Assembly: GCA_028678445.1 (NCBI GenBank)
Contig: JAJRDJ010000490.1
Coordinates: 1 to 8,137 of the forward strand
DNA: 8,137 bases
Direction: 5' to 3'
Source of the DNA: Methylococcaceae bacterium
GTDB lineage: Bacteria; Pseudomonadota; Gammaproteobacteria; Methylococcales; Methylococcaceae
Of the stretch, positions 1 through 6,705 are shown one piece after another. Every line of letters begins with the position of its first letter. Position 1 is the stretch's first letter. The notes under the pieces are model-generated. The model saw nothing but the letters and a program-made list of their open reading frames with translations. It made no database searches and had not been told where the DNA came from. The position numbers and the translations under genes are program-made.

Positions 1-85
1 CACCGATCTTGTGCAGCACCTTGGGTAGCGCGGAACGCATGCGCGTGCCCTGGCCCGCCGCAAGAATGATTATTTCAAGGCTCAT
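1..85 (-). CDS. glmU: GlmU, bifunctional UDP-GlcNAc pyrophosphorylase / GlcN-1-P acetyltransferase (N-terminal 28 codons only)
   Basis: Only the start of the gene is in the window; it continues past base 1. The 28 visible residues begin MSLEIIILAAGQGTRM and continue with RSALPKVLHKIG. This is the nucleotide-binding loop of the GlmU uridylyltransferase domain (LAAGxGTRMxSxLPKVLH), with the glycine-rich turn at residues 11-13 and the conserved lysine at 22. In known GlmU proteins this domain makes UDP-N-acetylglucosamine for peptidoglycan and LPS, and a C-terminal left-handed beta-helix domain does the acetyl transfer; that domain is not visible here. The ATG at 83-85 is supported by a GAGGAG Shine-Dalgarno sequence at 89-94. 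The gene lies just downstream of atpC behind a terminator, as in many Gammaproteobacteria, and probably has its own promoter. A simple nucleotidyltransferase such as a GlmU-like or RfbA-type protein is less likely, because the LPKVLH sequence is GlmU-specific. Confidence 0.93.
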   Translation of the reverse strand, partial: MSLEIIILAAGQGTRMRSALPKVLHKIG

Positions 86-120
86 CGGCTCCTCGCGAGT
101 TTGAACACTGTTCTTGAGAG

Positions 121-149
121 TCTTTACTGGGACAGGACCGGGCGGTCAA
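121..149 (-). promoter_or_regulatory. Possible sigma70-type promoter for glmU
   Basis: On the minus strand, TTGACC at 144-149 matches the -35 consensus at five of six positions. It is followed after exactly 17 bp by TAAAGA at 121-126, which matches the -10 consensus at only three of six positions. The element lies immediately behind the atpC terminator and about 36 bases before the glmU start codon, where a promoter would be expected. The weak -10 keeps confidence modest. Confidence 0.42.
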
Positions 150-152
150 ACG

Positions 153-177
153 AAAAAAACCCGTCACGACCGGGTTT
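153..177 (-). terminator. Rho-independent terminator closing the atp operon
   Basis: Read on the minus strand, AAACCCG (171-177) pairs with CGGGTTT (157-163) around a 7-nt loop. The 3' arm runs into a seven-T tract at 153-159. The stem is 7 bp with a GC core, and it lies 44 bases past the atpC stop codon with no further gene before glmU. This is the expected place and form for the operon's intrinsic terminator. On the plus strand the A tract precedes the hairpin and only TTT follows it, so it should act mainly on minus-strand transcription. Confidence 0.85.
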
Positions 178-220
178 CTCCTCCCCATGTCATGCCGGGT
201 CTTCGTGATGCCTTGAACGA

Positions 221-643
221 TCAGGCGCGGCCAGAGCGATATTTTTCGAGGGTTCGCAGCTGCATGACCGCCTCCGCGAGTTGTGCCTGTGCGACTGCGT
301 AGTCGATCTTACCCGATTTATCCGCGAGCATTTCCTCGGCCTTGCGCTTGGCATCCATGGCCGCCGCTTCATCGATATCCTTGGCACGTATGGCGGTATC
401 AGCCAATATCGTTACCACCTTGGGCTGGACTTCGAGCATGCCACCGGAAATATAGAAGGGGTAAGTTTCGGTGCTATTGACCTTAACCCTGACCTCGCCT
501 GGTTTGAGCCGGCTCAGGAAAGGGGCATGCCGCGCCGCGATACCCACTTCCCCCAGCTCGGCCGGCGCGACGACCAGCTCCGCAAAACCGGAGAAGATTT
601 CCGCTTCCGCGCTTACGATATCGACATGTATCGTCATCGTCAT
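221..643 (-). CDS. atpC: F1Fo ATP synthase subunit epsilon (AtpC)
   Basis: Epsilon is part of the F1 rotor. It binds gamma and the c ring, and in bacteria its C-terminal helices can inhibit ATP hydrolysis. The 140-residue product is close to the usual family length (about 139 in E. coli). Residues 1 to about 86 form the beta-sandwich domain, beginning MTMTIHVDIVSAE and including GEVGIAARHAPFLSRLKPGEV and the ISGGMLEVQP stretch. The rest is the predicted helical hairpin, starting around LADTAIRAKDIDEAAAMDA and ending in LRTLEKYRSGRA. The start at 643 is preferred over the in-frame ATG two codons later because GGGGAGGT (651-658) sits seven bases upstream of it. The gene follows atpD after a 24-base gap and is the last gene of the operon, with a terminator just downstream. 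Confidence 0.97.
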   Translation of the reverse strand: MTMTIHVDIVSAEAEIFSGFAELVVAPAELGEVGIAARHAPFLSRLKPGEVRVKVNSTETYPFYISGGMLEVQPKVVTILADTAIRAKDIDEAAAMDAKRKAEEMLADKSGKIDYAVAQAQLAEAVMQLRTLEKYRSGRA

Positions 644-667
644 GATTGCGACCTCCCCGGGTTTGGT

Positions 668-2050
668 TTACGCGGATAGCTTCTTGGCCTTTTCCAGGGC
701 TTCGTCAACACTGCCGACCATGTAGAAGGCCTGCTCGGGCACTTCATCGAATTCCCCCGCGACAATCCCCTTGAATCCGGCAATCGTATCTTTCAGTGAG
801 ACATATTTTCCCGGGGACCCGGTAAATACTTCCGCAACGAAGAATGGCTGGGATAGGAAGCGCTGGATCTTTCTGGCACGGGAAACCGTAAGCTTGTCTT
901 CTTCCGACAATTCGTCCATGCCCAGAATGGCGATGATGTCGCGGAGTTCCTTATAACGCTGCAGGGTACTCTGTACCGAACGGGCCACATGATAATGCTC
1001 CTGACCTACCACCAGTGGATCCAGCTGCCGGCTGGTCGAATCCAGCGGGTCAACTGCCGGGTAGATCCCCAGCTCGGCGATCTGACGGGACAGCACCACA
1101 GTGGCATCGAGGTGAGCAAAGGTGGTGGCTGGAGACGGGTCGGTCAAGTCATCTGCAGGCACATAGACGGCCTGGATGGAAGTGATGGAACCCACCTTGG
1201 TGGACGTAATACGCTCCTGAAGTACGCCCATTTCTTCCGCGAGGTTGGGCTGATAGCCCACGGCGGAAGGCATGCGCCCAAGCAAGGCGGATACTTCCGT
1301 GCCGGCCAGCGTGTATCGATAGATGTTGTCGATGAAGAGCAGAACGTCACGGCCCTCATCGCGAAAGTACTCCGCCATGGTCAACCCGGTCAACGCGACG
1401 CGCAGACGGTTGCCTGGTGGCTCATTCATCTGACCGTACACCAGCGATACCTTGTCCAGTACTCCGCCTTCGGTCATCTCGTGGTAGAAATCGTTGCCTT
1501 CACGCGTACGTTCACCGACACCGGCGAACACGGAGTAGCCGCTGTGCTCGATGGCGATGTTGCGGATCAGCTCCATCATGTTGACGGTCTTGCCGACGCC
1601 CGCACCGCCGAACAGGCCCACCTTGCCACCCTTGGCAAACGGGCAGACGAGATCGATGACCTTGATACCTGTTTCCAGCAACTCATTAGCCGCTGCCTGA
1701 TCTTCGAATGAAGGTGCCTTGCGATGAATACCCCAACGGGCCTCTTCGCCGATCGGTCCTTTTTCATCGATGGGTTCGCCGAGCACGTTCATGATGCGGC
1801 CCAGCGTCTTTTTTCCGACGGGGACGGAAATGGCGGCCCCGGTGTTGTCGACGGCCAGCCCGCGCTTCAGGCCATCCGTGCTGCCCATGGCGATGGTCCT
1901 GACCACGCCGTCACCGAGCTGCTGCTGTACCTCCAGCACCAGATTCGCGGCCTCGACGCGCAGGGCGTCGTAGACTTTCGGCAACGATTCACGCGGAAAC
2001 TCAACGTCTACCACGGCACCAATAATCTGAACGATTTTGCCCGAACTCAT
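668..2050 (-). CDS. atpD: F1Fo ATP synthase subunit beta (AtpD), catalytic
   Basis: Beta carries the three catalytic sites of F1, making ATP from ADP and phosphate on the cytoplasmic side of the membrane. The 460-residue protein is complete. Residues 1 to about 80 form the beta-barrel (SSGKIVQIIGAVVDVEFP). The P-loop GGAGVGKT is at 148-155 with Lys154. The catalytic glutamate is E180 in GERTREG, with Arg181 and E184 nearby. The Walker B strand LLFIDNIYR is at 237-245 with D241. The adenine-pocket tyrosine region IYPAVDPLDSTS (329-340) contains the alpha/beta family signature. The DELSEED loop is intact at 379-385. An AGAGGA Shine-Dalgarno sequence at 2056-2061 lies five bases before the ATG. 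The 46-base gap from atpG is one of the longer ones in the operon. The fully conserved catalytic set makes this a housekeeping, working beta subunit rather than alpha or the flagellar/type III ATPase FliI. Confidence 0.99.
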   Translation of the reverse strand: MSSGKIVQIIGAVVDVEFPRESLPKVYDALRVEAANLVLEVQQQLGDGVVRTIAMGSTDGLKRGLAVDNTGAAISVPVGKKTLGRIMNVLGEPIDEKGPIGEEARWGIHRKAPSFEDQAAANELLETGIKVIDLVCPFAKGGKVGLFGGAGVGKTVNMMELIRNIAIEHSGYSVFAGVGERTREGNDFYHEMTEGGVLDKVSLVYGQMNEPPGNRLRVALTGLTMAEYFRDEGRDVLLFIDNIYRYTLAGTEVSALLGRMPSAVGYQPNLAEEMGVLQERITSTKVGSITSIQAVYVPADDLTDPSPATTFAHLDATVVLSRQIAELGIYPAVDPLDSTSRQLDPLVVGQEHYHVARSVQSTLQRYKELRDIIAILGMDELSEEDKLTVSRARKIQRFLSQPFFVAEVFTGSPGKYVSLKDTIAGFKGIVAGEFDEVPEQAFYMVGSVDEALEKAKKLSA

Positions 2051-2096
2051 TGTTGTCCTCTTTAAAAGCTGTCTGCGTGTTTCTTCAAAGACCGTT

Positions 2097-2960
2097 TCAC
2101 ACTGCCGCCGCGCCGCCGACGATTTCCGCGATTTCCTGCGTGATGGCTGCCTGGCGGGCTTTGTTGTAGATCAACTGCAGCTCCTTGATCAGCTTGCCCG
2201 CGTTATCGGAAGCGCTCTTCATGGCCACCATCCGCGCCGCTTGCTCGCAAGCATTGTTCTCTACCAAGCCCTGGAAAACCAGCGACTCGACATAACGGAT
2301 TAGCAACTGGTCCAGCACTTCCTTAGCGTCCGGCTCATAGAGGTAATCCCATTGCCCCTTCTTGTCCTCGACGATTTCGTCCGGGCTTACGGGTAACAGC
2401 CTGATAACCTTCGGCTTCTGGGTCATGGTGTTAACAAATTCGTTGTACACCAGATACAACTCATCGATCTTCCCATCGGCATATTCATCGAGCATGACTT
2501 TGATGACGCCGATGATGTCCTCAAGATGAGGGCGATCCCCCAGGCGGGTAGCCTGTGCCGTCAGTTCGGCGCCGATGGAATTAAAGAAGCTCGAGCCCTT
2601 CTGTCCTATGACGCTGAGACGAACGCCAACCTCGCTGCCCGACCATTCGCGCATCTTCCGCAGAGCGAGCCGGAAGAGATTGGCATTCAAGCCGCCGCAA
2701 AGCCCGCGGTCGGATGACACCAGAATGACACCCACCTGCCGGACCGGTCGCGCGATGGTATAGGGATGTTTGTACTCCGGGTTGGCGGAGGACAGATGCT
2801 TGATGATCTGTGCAATCTTCCGGGAGTAAGGCCGGGTTGCCTGCATCCGGTCCTGCGTCTTCCGCATTTTACTGGCGGCGACCATTTCCATCGCCCGCGT
2901 GATCTTTTGAGTATTTTTGATACTCGTGATCTTCACGCGAATTTCTTTTCCAACAGCCAT
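2097..2960 (-). CDS. atpG: F1Fo ATP synthase subunit gamma (AtpG)
   Basis: Gamma is the central rotor shaft that couples c-ring rotation to conformational change in the beta subunits. The product is 287 residues, the same as E. coli gamma. The N-terminal helix contains NTQKITRAMEMVAASKMRK (residues 16-34), which forms half of the coiled coil inside the alpha/beta hexamer. SSDRGLCGGLN (82-92) begins the central Rossmann-like domain. The C-terminal helix includes the conserved ENNACEQAARMVAMKSASDN stretch and ends ITQEIAEIVGGAAAV, typical of the family. The ATG is nine bases past the atpA stop codon, and an AGGT-type ribosome binding site overlaps that stop, so the two genes are probably translationally coupled. 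No unusual insertions or missing segments are seen. Confidence 0.98.
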   Translation of the reverse strand: MAVGKEIRVKITSIKNTQKITRAMEMVAASKMRKTQDRMQATRPYSRKIAQIIKHLSSANPEYKHPYTIARPVRQVGVILVSSDRGLCGGLNANLFRLALRKMREWSGSEVGVRLSVIGQKGSSFFNSIGAELTAQATRLGDRPHLEDIIGVIKVMLDEYADGKIDELYLVYNEFVNTMTQKPKVIRLLPVSPDEIVEDKKGQWDYLYEPDAKEVLDQLLIRYVESLVFQGLVENNACEQAARMVAMKSASDNAGKLIKELQLIYNKARQAAITQEIAEIVGGAAAV

Positions 2961-2969
2961 GGTCTTGAC

Positions 2970-4511
2970 CTACCAGGTATGGGTAGTTTTGTACTGGGTT
3001 ACCGCCTCTAGCAGGGCCTTCTGAATCTCGTCGTTGAAATCACCGGTCTCGTTGATCTTATCGAGGAGTTTGCCATGCTCGGACTTGATGTAGCCCTGCA
3101 AGCCGTCCTCAAAATCACGCACCTTGTTCACAGCGATATCATCGAGAAAACCTTCGTTGGCTGCGAACAGGGATACCGCCATCTGCCCGACGCTCAAGGG
3201 CGAGTACTGGCCCTGCTTCATGATTTCTGTGACTCGCTGACCACGCTCAATCTGCTTGCGGGTGGCCTCGTCCAGATCGGAGGCAAACTGCGCAAAGGCA
3301 GCCAGTTCACGGAACTGCGCAAGGTCGAGACGGATACCGCCACCCAGTTTCTTGATGATCTTGGTCTGCGCCGCGCCGCCGACGCGGGAAACGGACAGGC
3401 CGGCGTTCACCGCAGGACGGACACCGGCGTTGAAAAGACTGCTTTCCAGATAGATCTGGCCGTCTGTGATCGAGATGACGTTGGTCGGGACGAAAGCGGA
3501 TACGTCTCCGGCCTGAGTCTCGATGATCGGCAGGGCCGTTAATGACCCTGTCTTGCCTTTGACTTTTCCGCCCGTGAGCTTTTCCACTTCCTCGGGATTG
3601 ATCCTTGAGGCTCTTTCCAGCAAGCGCGAATGCAGGTAAAAAACGTCACCCGGGTAGGCTTCGCGGCCTGGCGGACGCCGCAACAACAGGGAAATCTGCC
3701 GGTAAGCCCAAGCCTGCTTGGTAAGATCGTCGTAAATGATCAAGGCGTCTTCGCCCCGATCACGGAAGAACTCGCCTATCGAACAACCGGCATACGGCGC
3801 GATGAATTGCAGTGCCGCCGATTCGGAAGCCGAAGCCGCCACGATGATGGTGTGCGCCATGGCGCCATGCTCTTCGAGCTTCCGCACCACGTTGGCGATC
3901 GAAGACTGCTTCTGGCCGATCGCCACATATATGCACTTAACGCCGGTACCTTTTTGATTGATGATGGTGTCAATCGCGATGGCGGTTTTCCCGGTCTGGC
4001 GATCGCCGATGATGAGTTCGCGCTGGCCGCGACCAACGGGAATCATGGAATCGATGGCCTTGAGACCCGTCTGCAGTGGCTGGCTTACCGACTGACGGGC
4101 AATTACGCCCGGTGCAATTTTCTCGATGGGCGCGCGCTCCGTTTCGGCGATGGGGCCTTTGCCGTCAATGGGCCGCCCAAGGGCATCCACCACACGACCC
4201 AGCAGCCCTTCGCCAACCGGCACGTCCAGAATCCGGCCCGTGCAACGTACCGTGTCGCCTTCGGCCAAATGCTCGTAGGCGCCCAACACGACCGCACCCA
4301 CAGAGTCCCTCTCAAGATTGAGGGCCATGCCATAGGTGTGGCCCGGGAACTCCACCATCTCACCTTGCATGACATCGGACAGTCCATGGACGCGGACAAT
4401 ACCGTCGGTCAGGCTGACAATTGTTCCCTCGCTGCGCGACTCTACCCCCAGATCAAAGCTTTCGATTCGTGATTTGATGAGGTCACTGATTTCAGATGGA
4501 TTCAGCTGCAT
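2970..4511 (-). CDS. atpA: F1Fo ATP synthase subunit alpha (AtpA)
   Basis: Alpha forms the F1 hexamer with beta, binds non-catalytic nucleotide and supplies the arginine finger to the catalytic site. The 513 residues equal the E. coli length, and key residues fall at the same numbers. The N-terminal stretch MQLNPSEISDLIKSRI is the delta-binding peptide. GDRQTGKT (169-176, Lys175) is the P-loop and ALIIYDDL (256-263) the Walker B strand. PAVNAGLSVS (366-375) is the family signature, with the arginine finger Arg376 directly after it. The C-terminus THTW is also typical. The gene begins 15 bases after atpH; only a weak purine-rich sequence (GAGAAAAG) precedes the ATG, so coupling to atpH translation is likely. 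Glutamine at P-loop position 172, rather than the beta-type GAGVGKT, separates alpha from beta. Confidence 0.99.
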   Translation of the reverse strand: MQLNPSEISDLIKSRIESFDLGVESRSEGTIVSLTDGIVRVHGLSDVMQGEMVEFPGHTYGMALNLERDSVGAVVLGAYEHLAEGDTVRCTGRILDVPVGEGLLGRVVDALGRPIDGKGPIAETERAPIEKIAPGVIARQSVSQPLQTGLKAIDSMIPVGRGQRELIIGDRQTGKTAIAIDTIINQKGTGVKCIYVAIGQKQSSIANVVRKLEEHGAMAHTIIVAASASESAALQFIAPYAGCSIGEFFRDRGEDALIIYDDLTKQAWAYRQISLLLRRPPGREAYPGDVFYLHSRLLERASRINPEEVEKLTGGKVKGKTGSLTALPIIETQAGDVSAFVPTNVISITDGQIYLESSLFNAGVRPAVNAGLSVSRVGGAAQTKIIKKLGGGIRLDLAQFRELAAFAQFASDLDEATRKQIERGQRVTEIMKQGQYSPLSVGQMAVSLFAANEGFLDDIAVNKVRDFEDGLQGYIKSEHGKLLDKINETGDFNDEIQKALLEAVTQYKTTHTW

Positions 4512-4526
4512 AATTCTTTTCTCGCT

Positions 4527-5063
4527 TTAATTCCAGAGACTTTTTGTCAGTCGCTCGATCTGGCCGCGGATGGAAGCGTCTATGACGCGATCCCCGGCAC
4601 GAATATAAACGCCACCAATCAGGGACCGATCGATGCTCACCTTGAGTTTTGCGCGCTTCCCCAGCGCTCCATCGAGGGTACCCGCCAGCTTCTGCTGTTC
4701 CTCAGCGGACAATTCATAGGCCGATGCCACGTCGACATCGATGTAACCCTCGTCATCTGCCCGATATTGGCCAAACATCTGAGCGATATCACCGATTAGA
4801 GCCAAGCGGTGGTTTTGAATGAGTAGACGCGCAAAATTCTGCCCCTCCCCATCAAGATGCCCTTCGCAGAGATCTAAAAACGACTGCACCAGGGCTACAC
4901 GCCTGACCTTGGGATTGGCTACTGCCTGCTGGAGTCGCTCGTCCGCCATGATGGCGGAAAGGAACGATAATTCAGATGCCCACTTATCGGTGGTTCCGGT
5001 TTCCTTGGCGCGCCGGTATGCCGCCACAGCATAAGGGCGAGCCAATGTGCTCAATTCACTCAT
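4527..5063 (-). CDS. atpH: F1Fo ATP synthase subunit delta (AtpH)
   Basis: Delta (the OSCP homologue) caps F1 and links it to the b-subunit stalk. The 178-residue product is one longer than E. coli delta. The N-terminal helical domain starts MSELSTLARPYAVAAYRRA, the usual opening with the ARPYA motif that contacts alpha. The C-terminal domain carries the family signature at about 148-172, read as LIGGVYIRAGDRVIDASIRG followed by QIERL. The ATG overlaps the atpF stop codon by one base (TGATG), which strongly suggests translational coupling. The sequence is less conserved than that of alpha or beta, as is normal for delta, but position, length and both terminal motifs agree. Confidence 0.96.
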   Translation of the reverse strand: MSELSTLARPYAVAAYRRAKETGTTDKWASELSFLSAIMADERLQQAVANPKVRRVALVQSFLDLCEGHLDGEGQNFARLLIQNHRLALIGDIAQMFGQYRADDEGYIDVDVASAYELSAEEQQKLAGTLDGALGKRAKLKVSIDRSLIGGVYIRAGDRVIDASIRGQIERLTKSLWN

Positions 5064-5542
5064 CAGCTTTGGCCCAGCGCCTTGCCGAGGTTATCGATGA
5101 TTTGCTTGTGCTTGTTCTGATCGACTTCCTGCTTGAGGATTTGCTCAGCCGCACCGATTGCCAGGGCTGCCACCTGTTTCCGCAACCCTTCCTTGGCTTT
5201 CTGGACTTCGCGGTCAATCTCCGCCCGGGCAGCGACGACAATCCGCTCACCTTCTTCCCTGGCCGTTGCCTTGGAATCCTCCACGACCTCTCCGGCCCTC
5301 CTCTGCGCGAGACTGACGATTTCGGCGGCTTGTTCCTTGGCTTCACGCAGGAGTCCCGTGGCCCGCTTTTCGGCAAGACCCATTTCCTGCTGACCTCGTT
5401 CGGCGGCGGCCAGGCCTTCGGCAATTTTTTTCTTGCGTTCTTCGAGGGCCTGCATCAGGGGCGGCCATACATACTTCATGGTGAACCACACCAGAAGCGC
5501 AAACGTGATCATCTGGCCGATCAGTGTTGCGTTGATATTCAC
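5063..5542 (-). CDS. atpF: F1Fo ATP synthase subunit b (AtpF)
   Basis: Subunit b dimerises to form the peripheral stalk that holds alpha3beta3 still against rotor torque. The 159 residues start MNINATLIGQMITFALLVWF, a single N-terminal membrane helix at roughly residues 4-26. KYVWPPLMQALEERKKKIA follows, with the conserved Arg36. A long charged, heptad-like helix runs from about 30 to 135, ending in the LRKQVAALAIGAAEQIL segment that binds delta. The start codon is GTG (5540-5542), supported by AGGA seven bases upstream; no in-frame ATG fits the conserved N-terminus. The gene overlaps atpH by one base and is separated from atpE by about 60 bases that include a tandem repeat. A b' paralogue is not present, so a b homodimer is inferred. 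Confidence 0.97.
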   Translation of the reverse strand: MNINATLIGQMITFALLVWFTMKYVWPPLMQALEERKKKIAEGLAAAERGQQEMGLAEKRATGLLREAKEQAAEIVSLAQRRAGEVVEDSKATAREEGERIVVAARAEIDREVQKAKEGLRKQVAALAIGAAEQILKQEVDQNKHKQIIDNLGKALGQS

Positions 5543-5549
5543 AGCACTT

Positions 5550-5554
5550 TCCTC
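5550..5554 (-). promoter_or_regulatory. Ribosome binding site of atpF, deciding the GTG start
   Basis: GAGGA on the minus strand lies seven to eight bases before the GTG at 5540-5542. It is the only purine-rich site near the conserved N-terminus and so supports the GTG as the true start codon of subunit b. Confidence 0.75.
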
Positions 5555-5570
5555 ATATAGTCATATAGTC
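5553..5570. repeat. Tandem 8-bp direct repeat in the atpE-atpF spacer
   Basis: TCATATAG occurs twice head to tail (5553-5560 and 5561-5568) and is followed by TC, the first two bases of a third copy. It lies in the spacer just upstream of the atpF ribosome binding site, and its last bases overlap that site. On the minus strand it reads as two TATATGA blocks. Origin by slippage duplication is likely; a role is not shown. Confidence 0.8.
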
Positions 5571-5602
5571 GGTTCGCCGCTCAATATTCAATTTGCCGGG
5601 GA

Positions 5603-5875
5603 TTAACCCTTGAGGGCCGACAGGAAGGGGTTGGCAAAGGTGAAGAACAGCGCCAGACCCACACCAATCATGGTCACGGCGTCAAGCAAACCGGCGACGA
5701 TGAACATCTTGACCTGGAGAAGTGGCACCAGCTCCGGTTGGCGTGCGGCCCCTTCCAGAAATTTCCCGCCGAGAATACCAAAGCCAATAGCGGTCCCCAG
5801 CGCGCCCGCGCCGAGTATGATACCGACTGCGATGGCGGTCAGGCCTTGTACATTGGCGATTGATGCAATTTCCAT
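5603..5875 (-). CDS. atpE: F1Fo ATP synthase subunit c (AtpE), c-ring proteolipid
   Basis: Subunit c forms the rotating membrane ring that carries protons through Fo. The 90-residue hairpin begins MEIASIANVQGLTAIAVG. Helix 1 is glycine-rich (G18, G22, G24, G27, G31, G33), the polar loop is ARQPE with R45-Q46-P47, and helix 2 (about 56-82) carries the ion-binding carboxylate D65 in AGLLDAVTM. The sodium ligands of Propionigenium-type c subunits (Gln32, Glu65, Ser66) are replaced by Phe32, Asp65 and Ala66, which points to proton coupling. The reading frame is open upstream to 6013, inside the end of atpB. The ATG at 5873-5875 is chosen because TGGAGGA lies three bases before it and the protein then has the normal family length. 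The strong ribosome binding site suits the high copy number of c in the complex. Confidence 0.98.
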   Translation of the reverse strand: MEIASIANVQGLTAIAVGIILGAGALGTAIGFGILGGKFLEGAARQPELVPLLQVKMFIVAGLLDAVTMIGVGLALFFTFANPFLSALKG

Positions 5876-5878
5876 TGT

Positions 5879-5885
5879 TCCTCCA
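5879..5885 (-). promoter_or_regulatory. Strong ribosome binding site of atpE
   Basis: TGGAGGA on the minus strand, three bases before the atpE ATG, is among the best Shine-Dalgarno matches in the operon. It fixes the start at 5875 rather than at upstream codons inside atpB. A pyrimidine-rich stretch (CTTTCTTTTC) lies further upstream in the same 41-base spacer. Confidence 0.8.
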
Positions 5886-5916
5886 GAGGATCGAGCAGTG
5901 ATGAAAAGAAAGTAGG

Positions 5917-6693
5917 TTAATGGTCTTCGTGCGCCAGGCTCAGATACACAATGGTAAGCACCATAAAGATAAAGGCCTGTAACGTAATGATCAAAATGTG
6001 AAAAACCGCCCACGGAAAACTCAGTAGCGGCTGAATGTACCAGGGAAGTAGCGCGATCAGGATGAAAATCAGCTCACCCGCGTACATGTTCCCGAAGAGA
6101 CGCAATGCCAGCGAAACCGGACGGGCGATCTCTTCCACCAATTTTAGCAGTAGGTTGAAAGGAATCATCCACTTCCCGAAGGGACTCAGGAGCATTTCCT
6201 TGGCGAATCCGACGCCGCCTTTGACCTTGATGCTATAAAACAGAATCAGGAAGAACACCGATATCGACATTCCGAAGGTTGCGTTGAGATCCGTGCTCGG
6301 CACCACGCGGAGGTACTCAAGCCCCATCGCGGAGCCGATCAAGGGGAACAGGTCCACCGGTATCAGGTCCATGAAGTTCATGAGCCAGATCCATACAAAA
6401 ACACTGAGTGACAATGGGGCAATCAGCGCGCTTTTGCCATGGAAAGCATCTTTTACCTGAGTGTCGACAAACTCAACCAGCATTTCGGCGAAATTCTGGA
6501 ATGGGCCCGGTATATCCGCGGTCGCGTTATCGGCTGCCCGCTTGAAAAGTAAAAGAAAAAAGCCGCCCAGTACGACCGAAAAAAACAGGGTGTCGATGTG
6601 CAGCGTCCAGAATCCTTCACCTACCGACAGGGGGGTCAGATGGTGGACAATATAACCGGTGGCTCCGCCGCCACTATGCGCTTCACTTGCCAT
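5917..6693 (-). CDS. atpB: F1Fo ATP synthase subunit a (AtpB), proton channel
   Basis: Subunit a is the membrane stator that forms the two proton half-channels against the c ring. With the ATG at 6691-6693 the protein has 258 residues. An in-frame GTG at 6700-6702 would add three, but it has no ribosome binding site, whereas GGGTGA lies five bases before the ATG. Hydrophobic segments fall near 35-52, 93-115, 140-157, 197-220 and 225-255. The essential channel arginine is R198 in SLALRLFGN, followed by N202 and E207 in NMYAGEL. H232 and Q239 lie in the last helix (FHILIITLQAF). The C-terminus is nearly the same as in E. coli. The gene follows atpI almost directly and precedes atpE by 41 bases. 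Confidence 0.97.
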   Translation of the reverse strand: MASEAHSGGGATGYIVHHLTPLSVGEGFWTLHIDTLFFSVVLGGFFLLLFKRAADNATADIPGPFQNFAEMLVEFVDTQVKDAFHGKSALIAPLSLSVFVWIWLMNFMDLIPVDLFPLIGSAMGLEYLRVVPSTDLNATFGMSISVFFLILFYSIKVKGGVGFAKEMLLSPFGKWMIPFNLLLKLVEEIARPVSLALRLFGNMYAGELIFILIALLPWYIQPLLSFPWAVFHILIITLQAFIFMVLTIVYLSLAHEDH

Positions 6694-6698
6694 GCTCG

Positions 6699-6704
6699 TC
6701 ACCC
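6699..6704 (-). promoter_or_regulatory. Ribosome binding site of atpB, favouring the ATG at 6693
   Basis: GGGTGA on the minus strand is complementary to the 16S tail (GGTGA type) and lies five bases before the ATG at 6691-6693. It contains the alternative GTG (6700-6702), which has no purine-rich site of its own upstream. This supports the shorter protein. Confidence 0.6.
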
Positions 6705-6705
6705 A

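Noticed and set aside
989..1711. A 240-codon open frame on the plus strand opposite atpD
   Set aside because: It is antisense to the most conserved part of beta, including the P-loop and DELSEED regions. Its translation resembles no family I know, and no ribosome binding site or promoter was noted.
2051..2096. Small self-complementary stretch (CTTTTAAAG) in the atpG-atpD spacer, considered as a hairpin regulating atpD
   Set aside because: Arms are only 4 bp, AT-rich and separated by one base, which cannot form a stable hairpin. The atpD ribosome binding site next to it looks open.
3630..4472. A 280-codon open frame on the plus strand opposite atpA
   Set aside because: It lies wholly inside the conserved atpA gene and shows no recognisable domain. 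Long antisense frames are common opposite highly biased coding sequence.
4976..5560. A 194-codon plus-strand frame opposite atpF and the start of atpH
   Set aside because: It spans two real genes and their overlap, and its composition mirrors the charged coiled-coil codons of subunit b. Treated as a shadow.
5876..6013. A 46-residue N-terminal extension of AtpE reaching into atpB
   Set aside because: The extension would overlap the conserved end of atpB in another frame. The TGGAGGA site and the normal 90-residue length fix the start at 5875.
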